Shown here piece by piece: positions 26,156-34,561 of a stretch of DNA of 64,000 bases (its first letter is position 1; every line of letters starts with the position of its first letter). The stretch lies in the NCBI RefSeq assembly GCF_000381905.1, contig NZ_KB907275.1, positions 1 to 64,000 of the forward strand, written 5' to 3'. The translations under genes and the position numbers were made by a program. Source of the DNA: Paenibacillus fonticola DSM 21315. Lineage in GTDB: Bacteria; Bacillota; Bacilli; Paenibacillales; Paenibacillaceae. Under the pieces are notes generated by a model that saw only the letters and a program-made list of their open reading frames with translations, ran no database searches and was not told the origin of the DNA.

Positions 26156-27205
26156 ATGACAAACACAGCGAATCAGCGAGGGGAGACTTTTTTTCTCAAC
26201 CTGCGCTTTTTACTTATCGTTTGCGTCTTCGTTGGCAATGCTATTGAGCCGTTGATTGCACAAATCAGCAGTATGCATACTTTATATGTATGGATTTTCA
26301 CCTTTCACATGCCCTTATTCGTCTTTGTCACTGGATACTTCGCCAAATCTAATCTGCTCGGTCAGCCCGGACGCAAATTGATGCTGCAAATCGGTTTGCA
26401 ATACGTCATATTCCAAAGCTTATATTCCTTGCTCGATATGACTGTCTTTCGGGTAGAGCACATACGGCACTCCTTCTTTGCTCCTTATTTGCTGCTTTGG
26501 TTTTTGGCAAGCCATTTATGCTGGCGGCTGCTGCTCCTCGCGATGAATAAATGGACGCCGCTGCAGCAGCTAGCCCTGTCCATATTGTTAGGCGTACTTG
26601 TCGGCTACCTGCAAATTGACGGCCTTTGGTTCAGTCTTTCCCGTACATTTGTATACCTGCCTTTCTTTATCGGCGGTTACCACTTTTCTTTCGCATTTTT
26701 AGAAAAAATACTGACCCGTACAACCCGATTATATTTGCTCGCATTGGCAGGGGCCGTCATTACTGCAGCCGCCCTGTGGGGCAATGATTTAGAGGCCGGC
26801 TGGTTATATGGCAATATGACTTACGGACAAATGGGCCACTACGAATGGCATGCCGGATTGCTTCGTCTGGGTCTCTACGCGCTGCAATTCATTGCGGGCT
26901 TCGCTTTTCTATCTTTTGTTCCGCTGCAGGAGAGCAGAATGACTGATTTAGGACGCCGTACCTTATACGTTTTCCTGCTGCATGGATTCATTATCCGGAT
27001 CGCCGCAATCTCTCCGCTGTATGATTACGTGGGGAGTCCTGAAGCTGCGCTGATCGTTATTGCCGGCGCTGTTCTATTGACCCTGCTTCTTAGTCATTCC
27101 TTAGTCCGGAAGTGGACAGCACCGGTCATTGAGCCGTCCGTACAATGGCTGCTTGCCATAGAACGCAGGGCCCTCCGGCAAATGGGAGCTGCAGGCAAGC
27201 ATTAA
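26156..27205 (+). CDS. Membrane acyltransferase (acyltransferase-3 / fucose-4-O-acetylase type)
   Basis: A 349-residue integral membrane protein with about ten hydrophobic segments. The start at 26156 has GAGGGAGG seven bases upstream; the frame is open for 29 more codons but without a ribosome site. The N-terminal RGETFFLNLRFLLIVCVFVG and FTFHMPLFVFVTGYFAKSN with the catalytic-type His, and a later LYVFLLHGFIIR, are typical of the family that moves acetyl or other acyl groups onto extracellular sugars. The acceptor is unknown. It is a single-gene unit closed by a strong terminator. Confidence 0.87.
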   Translation: MTNTANQRGETFFLNLRFLLIVCVFVGNAIEPLIAQISSMHTLYVWIFTFHMPLFVFVTGYFAKSNLLGQPGRKLMLQIGLQYVIFQSLYSLLDMTVFRVEHIRHSFFAPYLLLWFLASHLCWRLLLLAMNKWTPLQQLALSILLGVLVGYLQIDGLWFSLSRTFVYLPFFIGGYHFSFAFLEKILTRTTRLYLLALAGAVITAAALWGNDLEAGWLYGNMTYGQMGHYEWHAGLLRLGLYALQFIAGFAFLSFVPLQESRMTDLGRRTLYVFLLHGFIIRIAAISPLYDYVGSPEAALIVIAGAVLLTLLLSHSLVRKWTAPVIEPSVQWLLAIERRALRQMGAAGKH

Positions 27206-27231
27206 TGATTTTTGATTTTGCGGAACTCTCC

Positions 27232-27254
27232 AAGGGCCTTATGGCCCTTTTTTC
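27232..27254 (+). terminator. Terminator of the acyltransferase gene
   Basis: AAGGGCC-TTAT-GGCCCTT followed by TTTT. It is 26 bp after the stop codon. Confidence 0.93.
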
Positions 27255-27263
27255 AATTCCCGC

Positions 27264-27288
27264 GTTTCAAACTAACTTACTGTGGTAA
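27264..27288 (+). promoter_or_regulatory. Candidate general-stress (sigma-B-like) promoter of gsiB
   Basis: GTTTCA (27264-27269), a 13-base spacer and TGGTAA (27283-27288) resemble the sigma-B pattern GTTTAA-N12/14-GGGTAT (5/6 and 4/6). The transcript would start some 45 bp before the gsiB ATG. B. subtilis gsiB is a strong sigma-B gene, but not all Paenibacillus have sigma-B. Confidence 0.4.
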
Positions 27289-27335
27289 TTAAATCATACG
27301 CAAAGCAAAACAATGAACTGAAGGAGTTGATATGA

Positions 27336-27596
27336 ATGGCACGCGGTAACGGCAAAATGAGCCGTCAAGAAGCCGGACGCTTGGGAGGACAGGCCACCTC
27401 CAAAAACCACGGCAAAGAGTTTTATCAGGAAATTGGGCAAAAAGGCGGGGAGGCTACCTCCAGATCTCACAGTAAAGAATTTTATCAAGAGATTGGCCAA
27501 AAAGGCGGGGAAGCCACCTCCGAGAAGCATGACAAGGAGTTTTACCGCAGAATCGGACGCATGGGCGGAGAAGCTCGCAACACTAACAATAAATAA
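27336..27596 (+). CDS. gsiB: GsiB-like KGG-repeat stress protein
   Basis: An 86-residue, highly hydrophilic protein made of imperfect 20-residue repeats: EAGRLGGQATSKNHGKEFYQ, EIGQKGGEATSRSHSKEFYQ, EIGQKGGEATSEKHDKEFYR and a partial last copy. This is the pattern of B. subtilis GsiB (five repeats there, fewer here), a plant group-1 LEA-like protein induced by glucose starvation, heat, salt and ethanol and thought to protect against desiccation. AAGGAG is nine bases before the ATG. Monocistronic, with its own terminator. Confidence 0.93.
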   Translation: MARGNGKMSRQEAGRLGGQATSKNHGKEFYQEIGQKGGEATSRSHSKEFYQEIGQKGGEATSEKHDKEFYRRIGRMGGEARNTNNK

Positions 27597-27620
27597 GGAT
27601 GAAATCTCATCCATTAGACA

Positions 27621-27657
27621 AAGAAGTTTCCAGATTAGACTGGGGCTTCTTTTTTTA
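27621..27657 (+). terminator. Terminator of gsiB
   Basis: AAGAAG-ttt-CCAG pairs with CTGG-gg-CTTCTT around a 6-base loop, followed by a run of Ts. Confidence 0.9.
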
Positions 27658-27683
27658 TGCTTCCGAAAAATATAAAACCTTCT

Positions 27684-27699
27684 TTCCAATGATTATCAT
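27684..27699. promoter_or_regulatory. Candidate Fur-type half-palindrome before ilvD
   Basis: TTCCAATGATTATCAT contains ATTATCA, a perfect right half of the Bacillus Fur 7-1-7 box (TGATAATnATTATCA), and 4 of 7 bases of the left half. It lies about 100 bp before ilvD, which encodes an iron-sulfur enzyme. The match is incomplete and may be chance. Confidence 0.25.
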
Positions 27700-27800
27700 C
27701 CGCTAGAAAAAGCCGTATACATATGATAGACTTTAGAGAAAACCTTTAGCGGTGTAAAGTTCCAAAATCACAATATACATTTATGGGGGGATAGGCAACC

Positions 27801-29486
27801 ATGACTGCCAAGAAAATGCGTTCAGATATGATTAAAAAAGGCTTCGACCGCGCTCCTCACCGCAGTTTGCTGCGGGCTGCAGGTGTGAAGGATGAGGATT
27901 TCGGCAAGCCGTTTATTGCGGTTTGTAACTCCTACATCGATATCGTGCCAGGCCATGTCCATTTACAGGAATTCGGAAAAATCGTCAAAGAGGCGATTCG
28001 TGAAGCCGGTGGCGTTCCGTTCGAGTTCAACACCATCGGTGTTGATGACGGGATCGCGATGGGACACATTGGGATGCGCTATTCCTTGCCGAGCCGGGAA
28101 ATTATCGCTGACTCCTTGGAGACAGTAGTATCGGCTCACTGGTTCGATGGGATGGTATGTATTCCAAACTGTGACAAAATTACTCCAGGGATGATGATGG
28201 GCGCGCTTCGCGTCAATATCCCAACTGTGTTCGTCAGTGGTGGTCCGATGAAAGCTGGTGTGGACAGCAAAGGCCGTAAATTGTCTCTCACTTCTGTCTT
28301 TGAAGGTGTAGGAGCTCACCAAGCTGGTAAAATCGACGACGCTGAACTGCTCGAGCTGGAGCAGTACGGATGCCCAACCTGTGGTTCCTGCTCAGGTATG
28401 TTCACAGCCAATTCTATGAACTGCCTCGCCGAGGCGCTGGGGCTCGCCCTGCCGGGCAACGGAACGATTCTGGCGGTCGACGAGGCGCGGAAGGATTTCG
28501 TAAGACAATCCGCCCGCCAGTTGATGGAGCTGATCAAGATAGATCTGAAACCTCGTGATATTGTAACCAAGGAATCAATCGACAACGCCTTCGCTCTCGA
28601 TATGGCCATGGGCGGTTCAACTAATACCGTGCTTCATACGTTGGCATTGGCTCATGAAGCTGGTATCGATTATCCACTGGAGCGTATTAATGAAGTGGCG
28701 AACCGCGTGCCACATATTTCGAAATTGGCTCCGGCATCCGATCATTTTATCGAAGACGTTCACCGGGCTGGCGGCGTAAGCGCCGTGATCAATGAGCTGC
28801 TGAAGAAGCCTGGAGCAATCTATGGTGATCAAATGACCGTTTCAGGCAAAACGCTTGCCGAGAACGTTGCCGGATGCGAGATTCATGATCACGAAGTCAT
28901 CCATGCCATCGACAACCCGCATTCCGAGAAAGGCGGCCTCGCCATCCTATACGGAAACCTCGCACCAGAAGGCTCCGTCATTAAGGTTGGTGCGGTAGAC
29001 CCTTCGGTTGGCGGATACCATAAAGGTCCTGCCATCTGCTTCGACTCGCAGGAGCAAGCGCTGGAAGGCATCGCAAATGGCAAAGTGAAAGAAGGCCATG
29101 TCGTCGTTATCCGTTACGAAGGGCCGAAAGGCGGACCGGGTATGCCAGAGATGCTCGCGCCTACTTCGCAAATTGCCGGTATGGGACTGGGAGCCAAAGT
29201 CGGTCTAATTACAGACGGACGCTTCTCTGGAGCTTCACGCGGTATCAGTATCGGCCACATTTCACCGGAAGCCGCTGAGGGCGGACCGATTGCTTTTGTA
29301 GAAGACGGCGATATCATCGAGCTCGATTTGAACAACCGCAAAATTGAACTGCATGTTGCCGATGAAGAGCTGGCTCGCCGCCGTGCAAACTGGAAAGGCT
29401 TTGAGCCAAAGGTGAAGACAGGGTATTTGGCCCGTTACTCCAAGCTGGTTACAAATGCGAGCAACGGCGGGGTAATGAAAATTTAA
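27801..29486 (+). CDS. ilvD: Dihydroxy-acid dehydratase
   Basis: A 561-residue Fe-S enzyme of branched-chain amino-acid (and pantothenate) synthesis that dehydrates dihydroxy acids to 2-keto acids. The cluster cysteines are seen in AVCNSYIDIVPGHVHL (about 42), IPNCDKITPGMMMGA (about 115-129) and GCPTCGSCSGMFTANSMNCL (about 190-209). Catalytic region MGGSTNTVLH (about 271) and the C-terminal GRFSGASRGISIGHISPEAA (about 474-493) are intact. GGGGGG is ten bases before the ATG. It stands alone, away from the other ilv genes, and ends at a strong terminator. No T-box was found upstream. Confidence 0.97.
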   Translation: MTAKKMRSDMIKKGFDRAPHRSLLRAAGVKDEDFGKPFIAVCNSYIDIVPGHVHLQEFGKIVKEAIREAGGVPFEFNTIGVDDGIAMGHIGMRYSLPSREIIADSLETVVSAHWFDGMVCIPNCDKITPGMMMGALRVNIPTVFVSGGPMKAGVDSKGRKLSLTSVFEGVGAHQAGKIDDAELLELEQYGCPTCGSCSGMFTANSMNCLAEALGLALPGNGTILAVDEARKDFVRQSARQLMELIKIDLKPRDIVTKESIDNAFALDMAMGGSTNTVLHTLALAHEAGIDYPLERINEVANRVPHISKLAPASDHFIEDVHRAGGVSAVINELLKKPGAIYGDQMTVSGKTLAENVAGCEIHDHEVIHAIDNPHSEKGGLAILYGNLAPEGSVIKVGAVDPSVGGYHKGPAICFDSQEQALEGIANGKVKEGHVVVIRYEGPKGGPGMPEMLAPTSQIAGMGLGAKVGLITDGRFSGASRGISIGHISPEAAEGGPIAFVEDGDIIELDLNNRKIELHVADEELARRRANWKGFEPKVKTGYLARYSKLVTNASNGGVMKI

Positions 29487-29522
29487 CTCATTCTTATATT
29501 TATAAAGAAATAACGGCATAAC

Positions 29523-29564
29523 AAGGGGCAGCTCTACATTCAAAAATGTGGAGCTGCCCCTTTT
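29523..29564 (+). terminator. Terminator of ilvD
   Basis: AAGGGGCAGCTC-t-ACATT pairs with AATGT-g-GAGCTGCCCCTT around a short loop, followed by TTTT. Long and nearly perfect. Confidence 0.95.
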
Positions 29565-29604
29565 CTGATCCTGTTCTGATAGCAGGAAGAGGACGAACGC
29601 CTCT

Positions 29605-29800
29605 TTAGCACGGCTGGGTTGCGTTTAGCACGACTTGGTTACACTCAGCAAGGCTGGTCTGCGCTTAGCACAGCTCTGTCACACTTAGCAAGGCTGGGCT
29701 GAGCTTAGCACAGCTCTGTCACACTTAGCAAGGCTGGGCTGAGCTTGGCTGTGCTTAGCACAGCTCGGTTACACTTAGCAAGGCTGGGTCGCACTTAGCG
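29605..29800. repeat. 20-bp tandem array overlapping a gene end
   Basis: TTAGCA recurs at 29605, 29625, 29665, 29685, 29705, 29725, 29755 and 29775 (TCAGCA at 29645), so the period is 20 bp with one 10-bp phase jump near 29741-29750. Two alternating unit types (CTTAGCACAGCTCTGTCACA and CTTAGCAAGGCTGGGCTGAG) give a 40-bp higher order. The array runs into the 3' end of the deacetylase gene and supplies its TAA stop. Confidence 0.93.
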
Positions 29801-31229
29801 CTGCATCTTCCGGCGCATTCTCATCAGCTGCTTCTCCTTCATGTTCCTTGCTTGAATATTGCCGATGAGAACCGTCCTCAGAATATTTATCTAGCAGCAG
29901 CTCTATCGGCATTAGGAGAAGCTTAGGGACAAGTTCATGAGATGAGCGCTGCTTCAGCCGGTCTCCGCCGGAAGGATGAATGACCGCCATAAGTAACTTT
30001 AAATATACGCGCGTAGTTCTGGCAAACAAGCCATTTGGCAAATCCGTGACGGTGAAGCCAAATTGCTCCGGTCCACGATTGATCATGGTTACACCGTAAA
30101 GCGCCTTAACCTGCAGCAATTCGGGATGGCTATGAACATATTGGGCCAGTTCAGGAAGGGTCTTCTCTACCCCGCGGATCATCTGTATAGCTACCTGAAG
30201 AGAGGTTCGCGAACGCGAGCCGATTTCAAACAATTTTTTGTTATCAAAATGTAGCTCCAACACCTGATCCCCGCTAACCAGTTCAATGCCGCCGTGCATA
30301 ATTACGGGCTCGCCCCGATACGGTCGTATGCGAAAATGAAAGACAGGGTCAGACTTATTTGTTGTTCTTAGCTGGAATAATAAGTGAAACACCTTTTCCC
30401 ACAACAGCCATAGATAAACAAGAAGTCTCTTGCCCCTTGGCAGGTTCAGCTTTTTATTGTTTGCCATTGGCGTCTCCTTTGATTGAGCAGCTAAGGCCGT
30501 CTGTCTTTTGGCCTTTTTTTTGAGCGTCTCGTTCTTGTGGATCATATCGTCAATCCGTATCGTTCCAAGCCCCTTGTTCTCTGCTTCTTGCAGCACCCGT
30601 TCTAAAGCGATAAGCATTTCAATCGGTGCTCCGGCATTGGCGCCGAGAGTCTTCCCGCAATCATGAAGCAGAAACACTTCCCCGCCTTTTAACTTTTTCA
30701 GCATACGCTTCGTCAGCCGGTCAGCTCCTAGACGCTGCCGCCAGTCGCCAAACATCGACGACCACAACACGATTTGTGTTTCATTTCTTCTAGCGAAATC
30801 AAATAAATTAACGATTCCCCAAGGAGGACGGTAGTATTGTGTTTTGTGGCCAACGATGTCAAATATGATATTGTTGGTACGTTGAATTTGTTTCTTCACA
30901 GCATCTGGACCCATTAACCAGTTTGTTTTGTGCACATAATTATGAATACCGATCAAATGGCCTTCCTCGTGCATCCGCTTAATTAAATGCGGATATTTCT
31001 CCGCATTGGAGCCGACTACAAAAAAGGTAGCTTTCGCTTTATATTTCTTCAACAAATCAAGCAGCTGCGCCGTATAAATGGGGTCCGGCCCATCATCAAA
31101 CGTAAGAGCGAATTCATCCATACCTGATCCGCGCCGAAATACACGAAAACCGAACAATCGCGTGATTAAGCCGGGTATAAAAGCATATAAAGTTGAAAAA
31201 TAAAATAACCACAGCAACAAAGTCTCCAT
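29775..31229 (-). CDS. Polysaccharide deacetylase with C-terminal YkoP-like domain
   Basis: A 484-residue protein from the ATG at 31229, which has GTGGGG nine bases upstream; an in-frame GTG five codons earlier is itself the ribosome site. One N-terminal membrane segment (about 2-24) is followed by a NodB-type deacetylase domain (about 38-235) with the metal and catalytic motifs ALTFDDGPDP, GIHNYVHKTNW (HxxxH), YRPPWG and VFLLHDCG. From about 265 comes a second domain resembling Bacillus YkoP (RIRPYRGEPVIMHGGIELV, FGFTVTDLPNGLFARTTRVY). It probably deacetylates a cell-wall or capsular glycan outside or at the membrane. The last eight residues are encoded by the 20-bp repeat array, so the natural C-terminus may have been altered. 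Confidence 0.88.
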   Translation of the reverse strand: METLLLWLFYFSTLYAFIPGLITRLFGFRVFRRGSGMDEFALTFDDGPDPIYTAQLLDLLKKYKAKATFFVVGSNAEKYPHLIKRMHEEGHLIGIHNYVHKTNWLMGPDAVKKQIQRTNNIIFDIVGHKTQYYRPPWGIVNLFDFARRNETQIVLWSSMFGDWRQRLGADRLTKRMLKKLKGGEVFLLHDCGKTLGANAGAPIEMLIALERVLQEAENKGLGTIRIDDMIHKNETLKKKAKRQTALAAQSKETPMANNKKLNLPRGKRLLVYLWLLWEKVFHLLFQLRTTNKSDPVFHFRIRPYRGEPVIMHGGIELVSGDQVLELHFDNKKLFEIGSRSRTSLQVAIQMIRGVEKTLPELAQYVHSHPELLQVKALYGVTMINRGPEQFGFTVTDLPNGLFARTTRVYLKLLMAVIHPSGGDRLKQRSSHELVPKLLLMPIELLLDKYSEDGSHRQYSSKEHEGEAADENAPEDAALSATQPC

Positions 31230-31342
31230 GTCTTTATTCCCCACTTTTCTATCTCATTCAATGACTTTGGCGGGCCCAAAGGCTTCTAAAAGCATCCCTC
31301 TTATTTTATCATATTAAATCCATAATTAGAGTCCTTATTTTA

Positions 31343-33127
31343 CTATATCTCTTCTCTCCCTGCCAAGATGTCCATTACTCTCCGAAATAATGCAGTTGCC
31401 TGATGAGGCGAATTTGGCTGCCTGTTCTCCACAAGCACCGCGACCGCATAGCGGGGCTGCTCCACCGGGCCATAACCGATAAACCATTGGTGATTCATAG
31501 GACGCCCCGCGGAAACAACTTGGGAAGTTCCTGACTTACCGGCCAATTTCCATTTGGCCGCTTGCAATGACCGTCCGGTGCCGCTTTCTACCACACTTCC
31601 CATCAAGTCCAGCAGCACCGCCGCAGTCGCTTGCGAAATGCTGCCTAGTTGAGAAGAGGAATAACTCGGTGCAAATTCAAGCATCCGGGCACCATTCTTG
31701 AAGTAAATATCCTGCACAAGACGAGGTGCAGCTACCTGCCCCCGATGCAGTAATGTTACGACCATGTTGGCAGCCTGGAGCGGAGAAATCATCACATCGC
31801 GCTGCCCGAGAGCTGTCTGTACCCTTACGCCGCCGTCCGCATAGATCCCAGACGCAAAAACAGCTCCAGCCTCTTCCTGATCAATTTGTCTTAATGGCAT
31901 CCCTCCCCTGAATGACGGATCATACCATCCAACCGTGCGTCCCAGCCCCAGTTTGGCGGCTGTATTTTGAATGCTGGAAGCTGTAAGCCGCTCGCCCAAA
32001 GCAGCAAAAACCGTGTTGCAGGACTGGGCAAACGCCTGCCTCAGCGTAATTTTTCCGTGCCCTCCTTCTTTCCAGCAGGAAAGTCCATATTTCCCATAGT
32101 GCCCGGAGCATACAAATACTTCATTCGGTGAGGTCAGCTTTTCCTCTAATGCGGCGGCGGCAATTACCGTTTTGAAGATGGAGCCGGGAACGGCAGCTTT
32201 GACCGCATGATTGCTCCACCCGCCTTGCTTAAGATCAATATCCCGCGGATTAAAAAATGGACGCGATACCATACTGACGACATCTCCTTGCTGCGCATCA
32301 AGTACAACTACCGCACCTTCCCGGATGCCCATTTGTTCGGTTAAATTTTCTATTTGCGTTTGCAGCGCGCCATCGATCGTCGTACGAACATACAACGGAT
32401 AATAACGGTCATTTTCTGCCTTCAAGCGAATGCCGAGTCCAAAGAGCGGCCGTTTTTTCCCATCAACGGCAAGTGCTGCCCGAGTTGATCCGACTCCCCG
32501 CAGAAATGAATCGAAAGTGCGCTCCAAACCCGCTGCTCCTACCTGCATCGTTAAAGGAATAAACCGGCTGTTATTTTGTTCATTCAAGCTATGAATGACA
32601 TCAGGCCGCTGAGAGACATAGCCAAGCCACTGTTTACCGGAAGCCTGATCTGCATAACGCTGCATATAGGGAAGTATTTTGAAGCCGTTGACCTGCGTCC
32701 ATTTCGCGGCCTCCTCTCTCGATAAGACAAGCGGAGTCTGCTTCTCAGCAACGGGCCATATATATGGCGCTCGAAGATCGGACCATTTCCCTTTCAAATC
32801 GGTAGCGGTAACACCAAGCAGCTTAGCTAAATCCGTCAATTGCTTGAAGTCCGGCAAATCCTTGACTGGAAATAGAACGGGGACCCATAAGGTCAAACCA
32901 GTTAAAGAATAACCATAACGATCCAGAAATTGCCCTCTGCCAGAATCGAGCTCGATTCCTTCTTCCCGCTGCCGCACCGCCATTTCATTCATCGTCACAC
33001 CGGAAGCGCTTAACGCTTTTGTGGCAGAATTGTATTGAATCCATGCTATTCTAACTGCATACAGGCAGAGTAAAAATGAAAACCCTATTAAAATATAAAA
33101 TATGCGTTTTTTCCGAAGTAATGTCAT
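31343..33127 (-). CDS. Class B penicillin-binding protein (transpeptidase)
   Basis: A 594-residue enzyme starting at the ATG at 33127, six bases after AAAGGTGG; a longer frame back to 33229 lacks a ribosome site. One membrane anchor (about 8-28) is followed by the dimerisation/linker region (about 45-230) and the transpeptidase domain (about 255-590). The penicilloyl-serine motifs are SIFK (about 325-330), SCN in FAQSCNTVFAALG (about 380) and KSGTS (about 545). There is no transglycosylase domain and no PASTA repeat. It cross-links peptidoglycan and is most like PbpI/PBP2-type proteins of Bacillus; whether it serves growth or sporulation cannot be told. Confidence 0.92.
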   Translation of the reverse strand: MTLLRKKRIFYILIGFSFLLCLYAVRIAWIQYNSATKALSASGVTMNEMAVRQREEGIELDSGRGQFLDRYGYSLTGLTLWVPVLFPVKDLPDFKQLTDLAKLLGVTATDLKGKWSDLRAPYIWPVAEKQTPLVLSREEAAKWTQVNGFKILPYMQRYADQASGKQWLGYVSQRPDVIHSLNEQNNSRFIPLTMQVGAAGLERTFDSFLRGVGSTRAALAVDGKKRPLFGLGIRLKAENDRYYPLYVRTTIDGALQTQIENLTEQMGIREGAVVVLDAQQGDVVSMVSRPFFNPRDIDLKQGGWSNHAVKAAVPGSIFKTVIAAAALEEKLTSPNEVFVCSGHYGKYGLSCWKEGGHGKITLRQAFAQSCNTVFAALGERLTASSIQNTAAKLGLGRTVGWYDPSFRGGMPLRQIDQEEAGAVFASGIYADGGVRVQTALGQRDVMISPLQAANMVVTLLHRGQVAAPRLVQDIYFKNGARMLEFAPSYSSSQLGSISQATAAVLLDLMGSVVESGTGRSLQAAKWKLAGKSGTSQVVSAGRPMNHQWFIGYGPVEQPRYAVAVLVENRQPNSPHQATALFRRVMDILAGREEI

Positions 33128-33187
33128 CGTCATCCACCTTTCGCTATTCTCATTATTTCCTGGGAAAAGCTTCTTCACACCCCAACG

Positions 33188-33222
33188 ACAAAAAGCCCGG
33201 CCGGCATCGCTCCGGTCGGGCT
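33188..33222 (-). terminator. Terminator of the HD-GYP gene
   Basis: AGCCCGACCGG pairs with CCGGCCGGGCT around a 7-base loop, followed on the minus strand by TTTTTG. It is 15 bp beyond the stop codon. Confidence 0.93.
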
Positions 33223-33237
33223 CAAACAACTCGTTAT

Positions 33238-34281
33238 TTATAACAATATTTCTTCAATTTCAATATTGCGTTCCCGTGACAAGTCGCGGAAAAAATCATC
33301 CACTTTCACTAATGGCCTAAATATGTCCGTGGGATTATTATACACGATCGTCGCTATTTCCCCATTACTTAGCTGTGCACGCTTGCCAATAAAACTCGGC
33401 AGCAAATTGTTAGTCAATGCTTGCACTGCGCTCTCGTTCAGCTTATTGAAGCCAAGCTCATACACTTTACGCAGAACATTTAATAGACTTCCCTGGGTGT
33501 CTTGTCTAGTCGAGGTAGTCATCTTCACATAAGTATTGGCTACGGCGACGATTTGTGAATAAGGATGGATCTCCTTTTTGCCGATTCCTAGAGGGTAACC
33601 AGTTCCATCTTCTTTTTCGTGATGCTGAAGTGCAGCTAAGGCGATGCCTTCATCATCCTTCATCGATTCACGAATAATGTCATATCCGTAATTCGTATGC
33701 TTTTTCATTTCCTCCAGTTCTTCGCCCTGCAGGTCATTCCCTCTATTTTTTATAGATTGCCGCACACGGCTTTTACCGATGTCATGCAAATAACCTGCTT
33801 TGCTGATCTCATGACACTCCTCCTTGGAGTAGCCGAGCCAGGAAGCTATGTAATAGGATAATAATCCAACTTGTAAGGAGTGATTATAAATGTTCACATC
33901 ATCATGACTAAGCATGTAAAGCAATGAAGATACATTTTTACGCTTATCCAGCGCTTCCAATGTCGGCAGCAGCTTTTCGTCAACCATCGATTGATTAAAT
34001 TTCCCTGTCGTCAAAGCTTCAAGGAATATAGCTTGATAACCCTGAATAGTTCTATCAAAGTTTTCCTGCAATTTCTGACTGAAGCTTACGTTCTCCGCAG
34101 GTTCCGTCTCGCTTCCATCGTGCGGTTCAATATCAACATAATCGATGCTTTGCCGAATTAATAAAGCGATTTGCTCAGTTTGAATCACGGTTCCCTTAGG
34201 CAAAATATGAAGCCCAACACGGTTAAACGTATCTTCCTTTAGCCTGTCTCCAACCTTAAGCTCCATCACATGGGTTCTCAA
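33238..34281 (-). CDS. HD-GYP domain protein, probable c-di-GMP phosphodiesterase
   Basis: A 347-residue protein with TTG start (34281) and GGAGGG eight bases upstream. The N-terminal ~110 residues are a DUF3391-like lead domain (LKVGDRLKEDTFNRVGLHIL). The HD-GYP domain (about 120-290) has YLHDIGKSRV (HD pair), HTNYGYDII, ALQHHEKEDGTGYP (the GYP motif) and PYSQIVAVANTYVKMT. Such proteins hydrolyse c-di-GMP to GMP, affecting motility and biofilm. The motif reads NTYVKMT where many active members have DxYdAlt, so metal ligation may differ somewhat. Monocistronic. Confidence 0.9.
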   Translation of the reverse strand: MRTHVMELKVGDRLKEDTFNRVGLHILPKGTVIQTEQIALLIRQSIDYVDIEPHDGSETEPAENVSFSQKLQENFDRTIQGYQAIFLEALTTGKFNQSMVDEKLLPTLEALDKRKNVSSLLYMLSHDDVNIYNHSLQVGLLSYYIASWLGYSKEECHEISKAGYLHDIGKSRVRQSIKNRGNDLQGEELEEMKKHTNYGYDIIRESMKDDEGIALAALQHHEKEDGTGYPLGIGKKEIHPYSQIVAVANTYVKMTTSTRQDTQGSLLNVLRKVYELGFNKLNESAVQALTNNLLPSFIGKRAQLSNGEIATIVYNNPTDIFRPLVKVDDFFRDLSRERNIEIEEILL

Positions 34282-34512
34282 ACAGTCATCCCTCCCTTCT
34301 TATTTAGTAAGTGGCAGTAAAGTGGCAGCGCTCCCGAAAGTCAGGAAAAAAAGTCTATTTTCTGTAAGCCTTATCTATTATTATCGAAAGCGAACGTCCT
34401 AAATTTTATAGTTCTAAAGACTACATAACACCGGGCTATATATACTACTATAGGATAACTGCAATATAAGGACTTTTGATCCACTCCCGGGTAATTACAG
34501 TTACTGCAAATA

Positions 34513-34545
34513 TAAAAAACGAGGTGGAAGTCTCTCCACCTCGTC
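34513..34545 (-). terminator. Terminator of the BI-1/YccA gene
   Basis: ACGAGGTGGA pairs with TCCACCTCGT around a 5-base loop, followed on the minus strand by TTTTTTATATT, 17 bp after the stop codon. Confidence 0.95.
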
Positions 34546-34561
34546 AACCTGTAATTTGCTC

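Noticed and set aside
27294..27689. 131-codon minus-strand frame opposite gsiB
   Set aside because: Antisense shadow of the GsiB repeats, which themselves match a known family with a good ribosome site.
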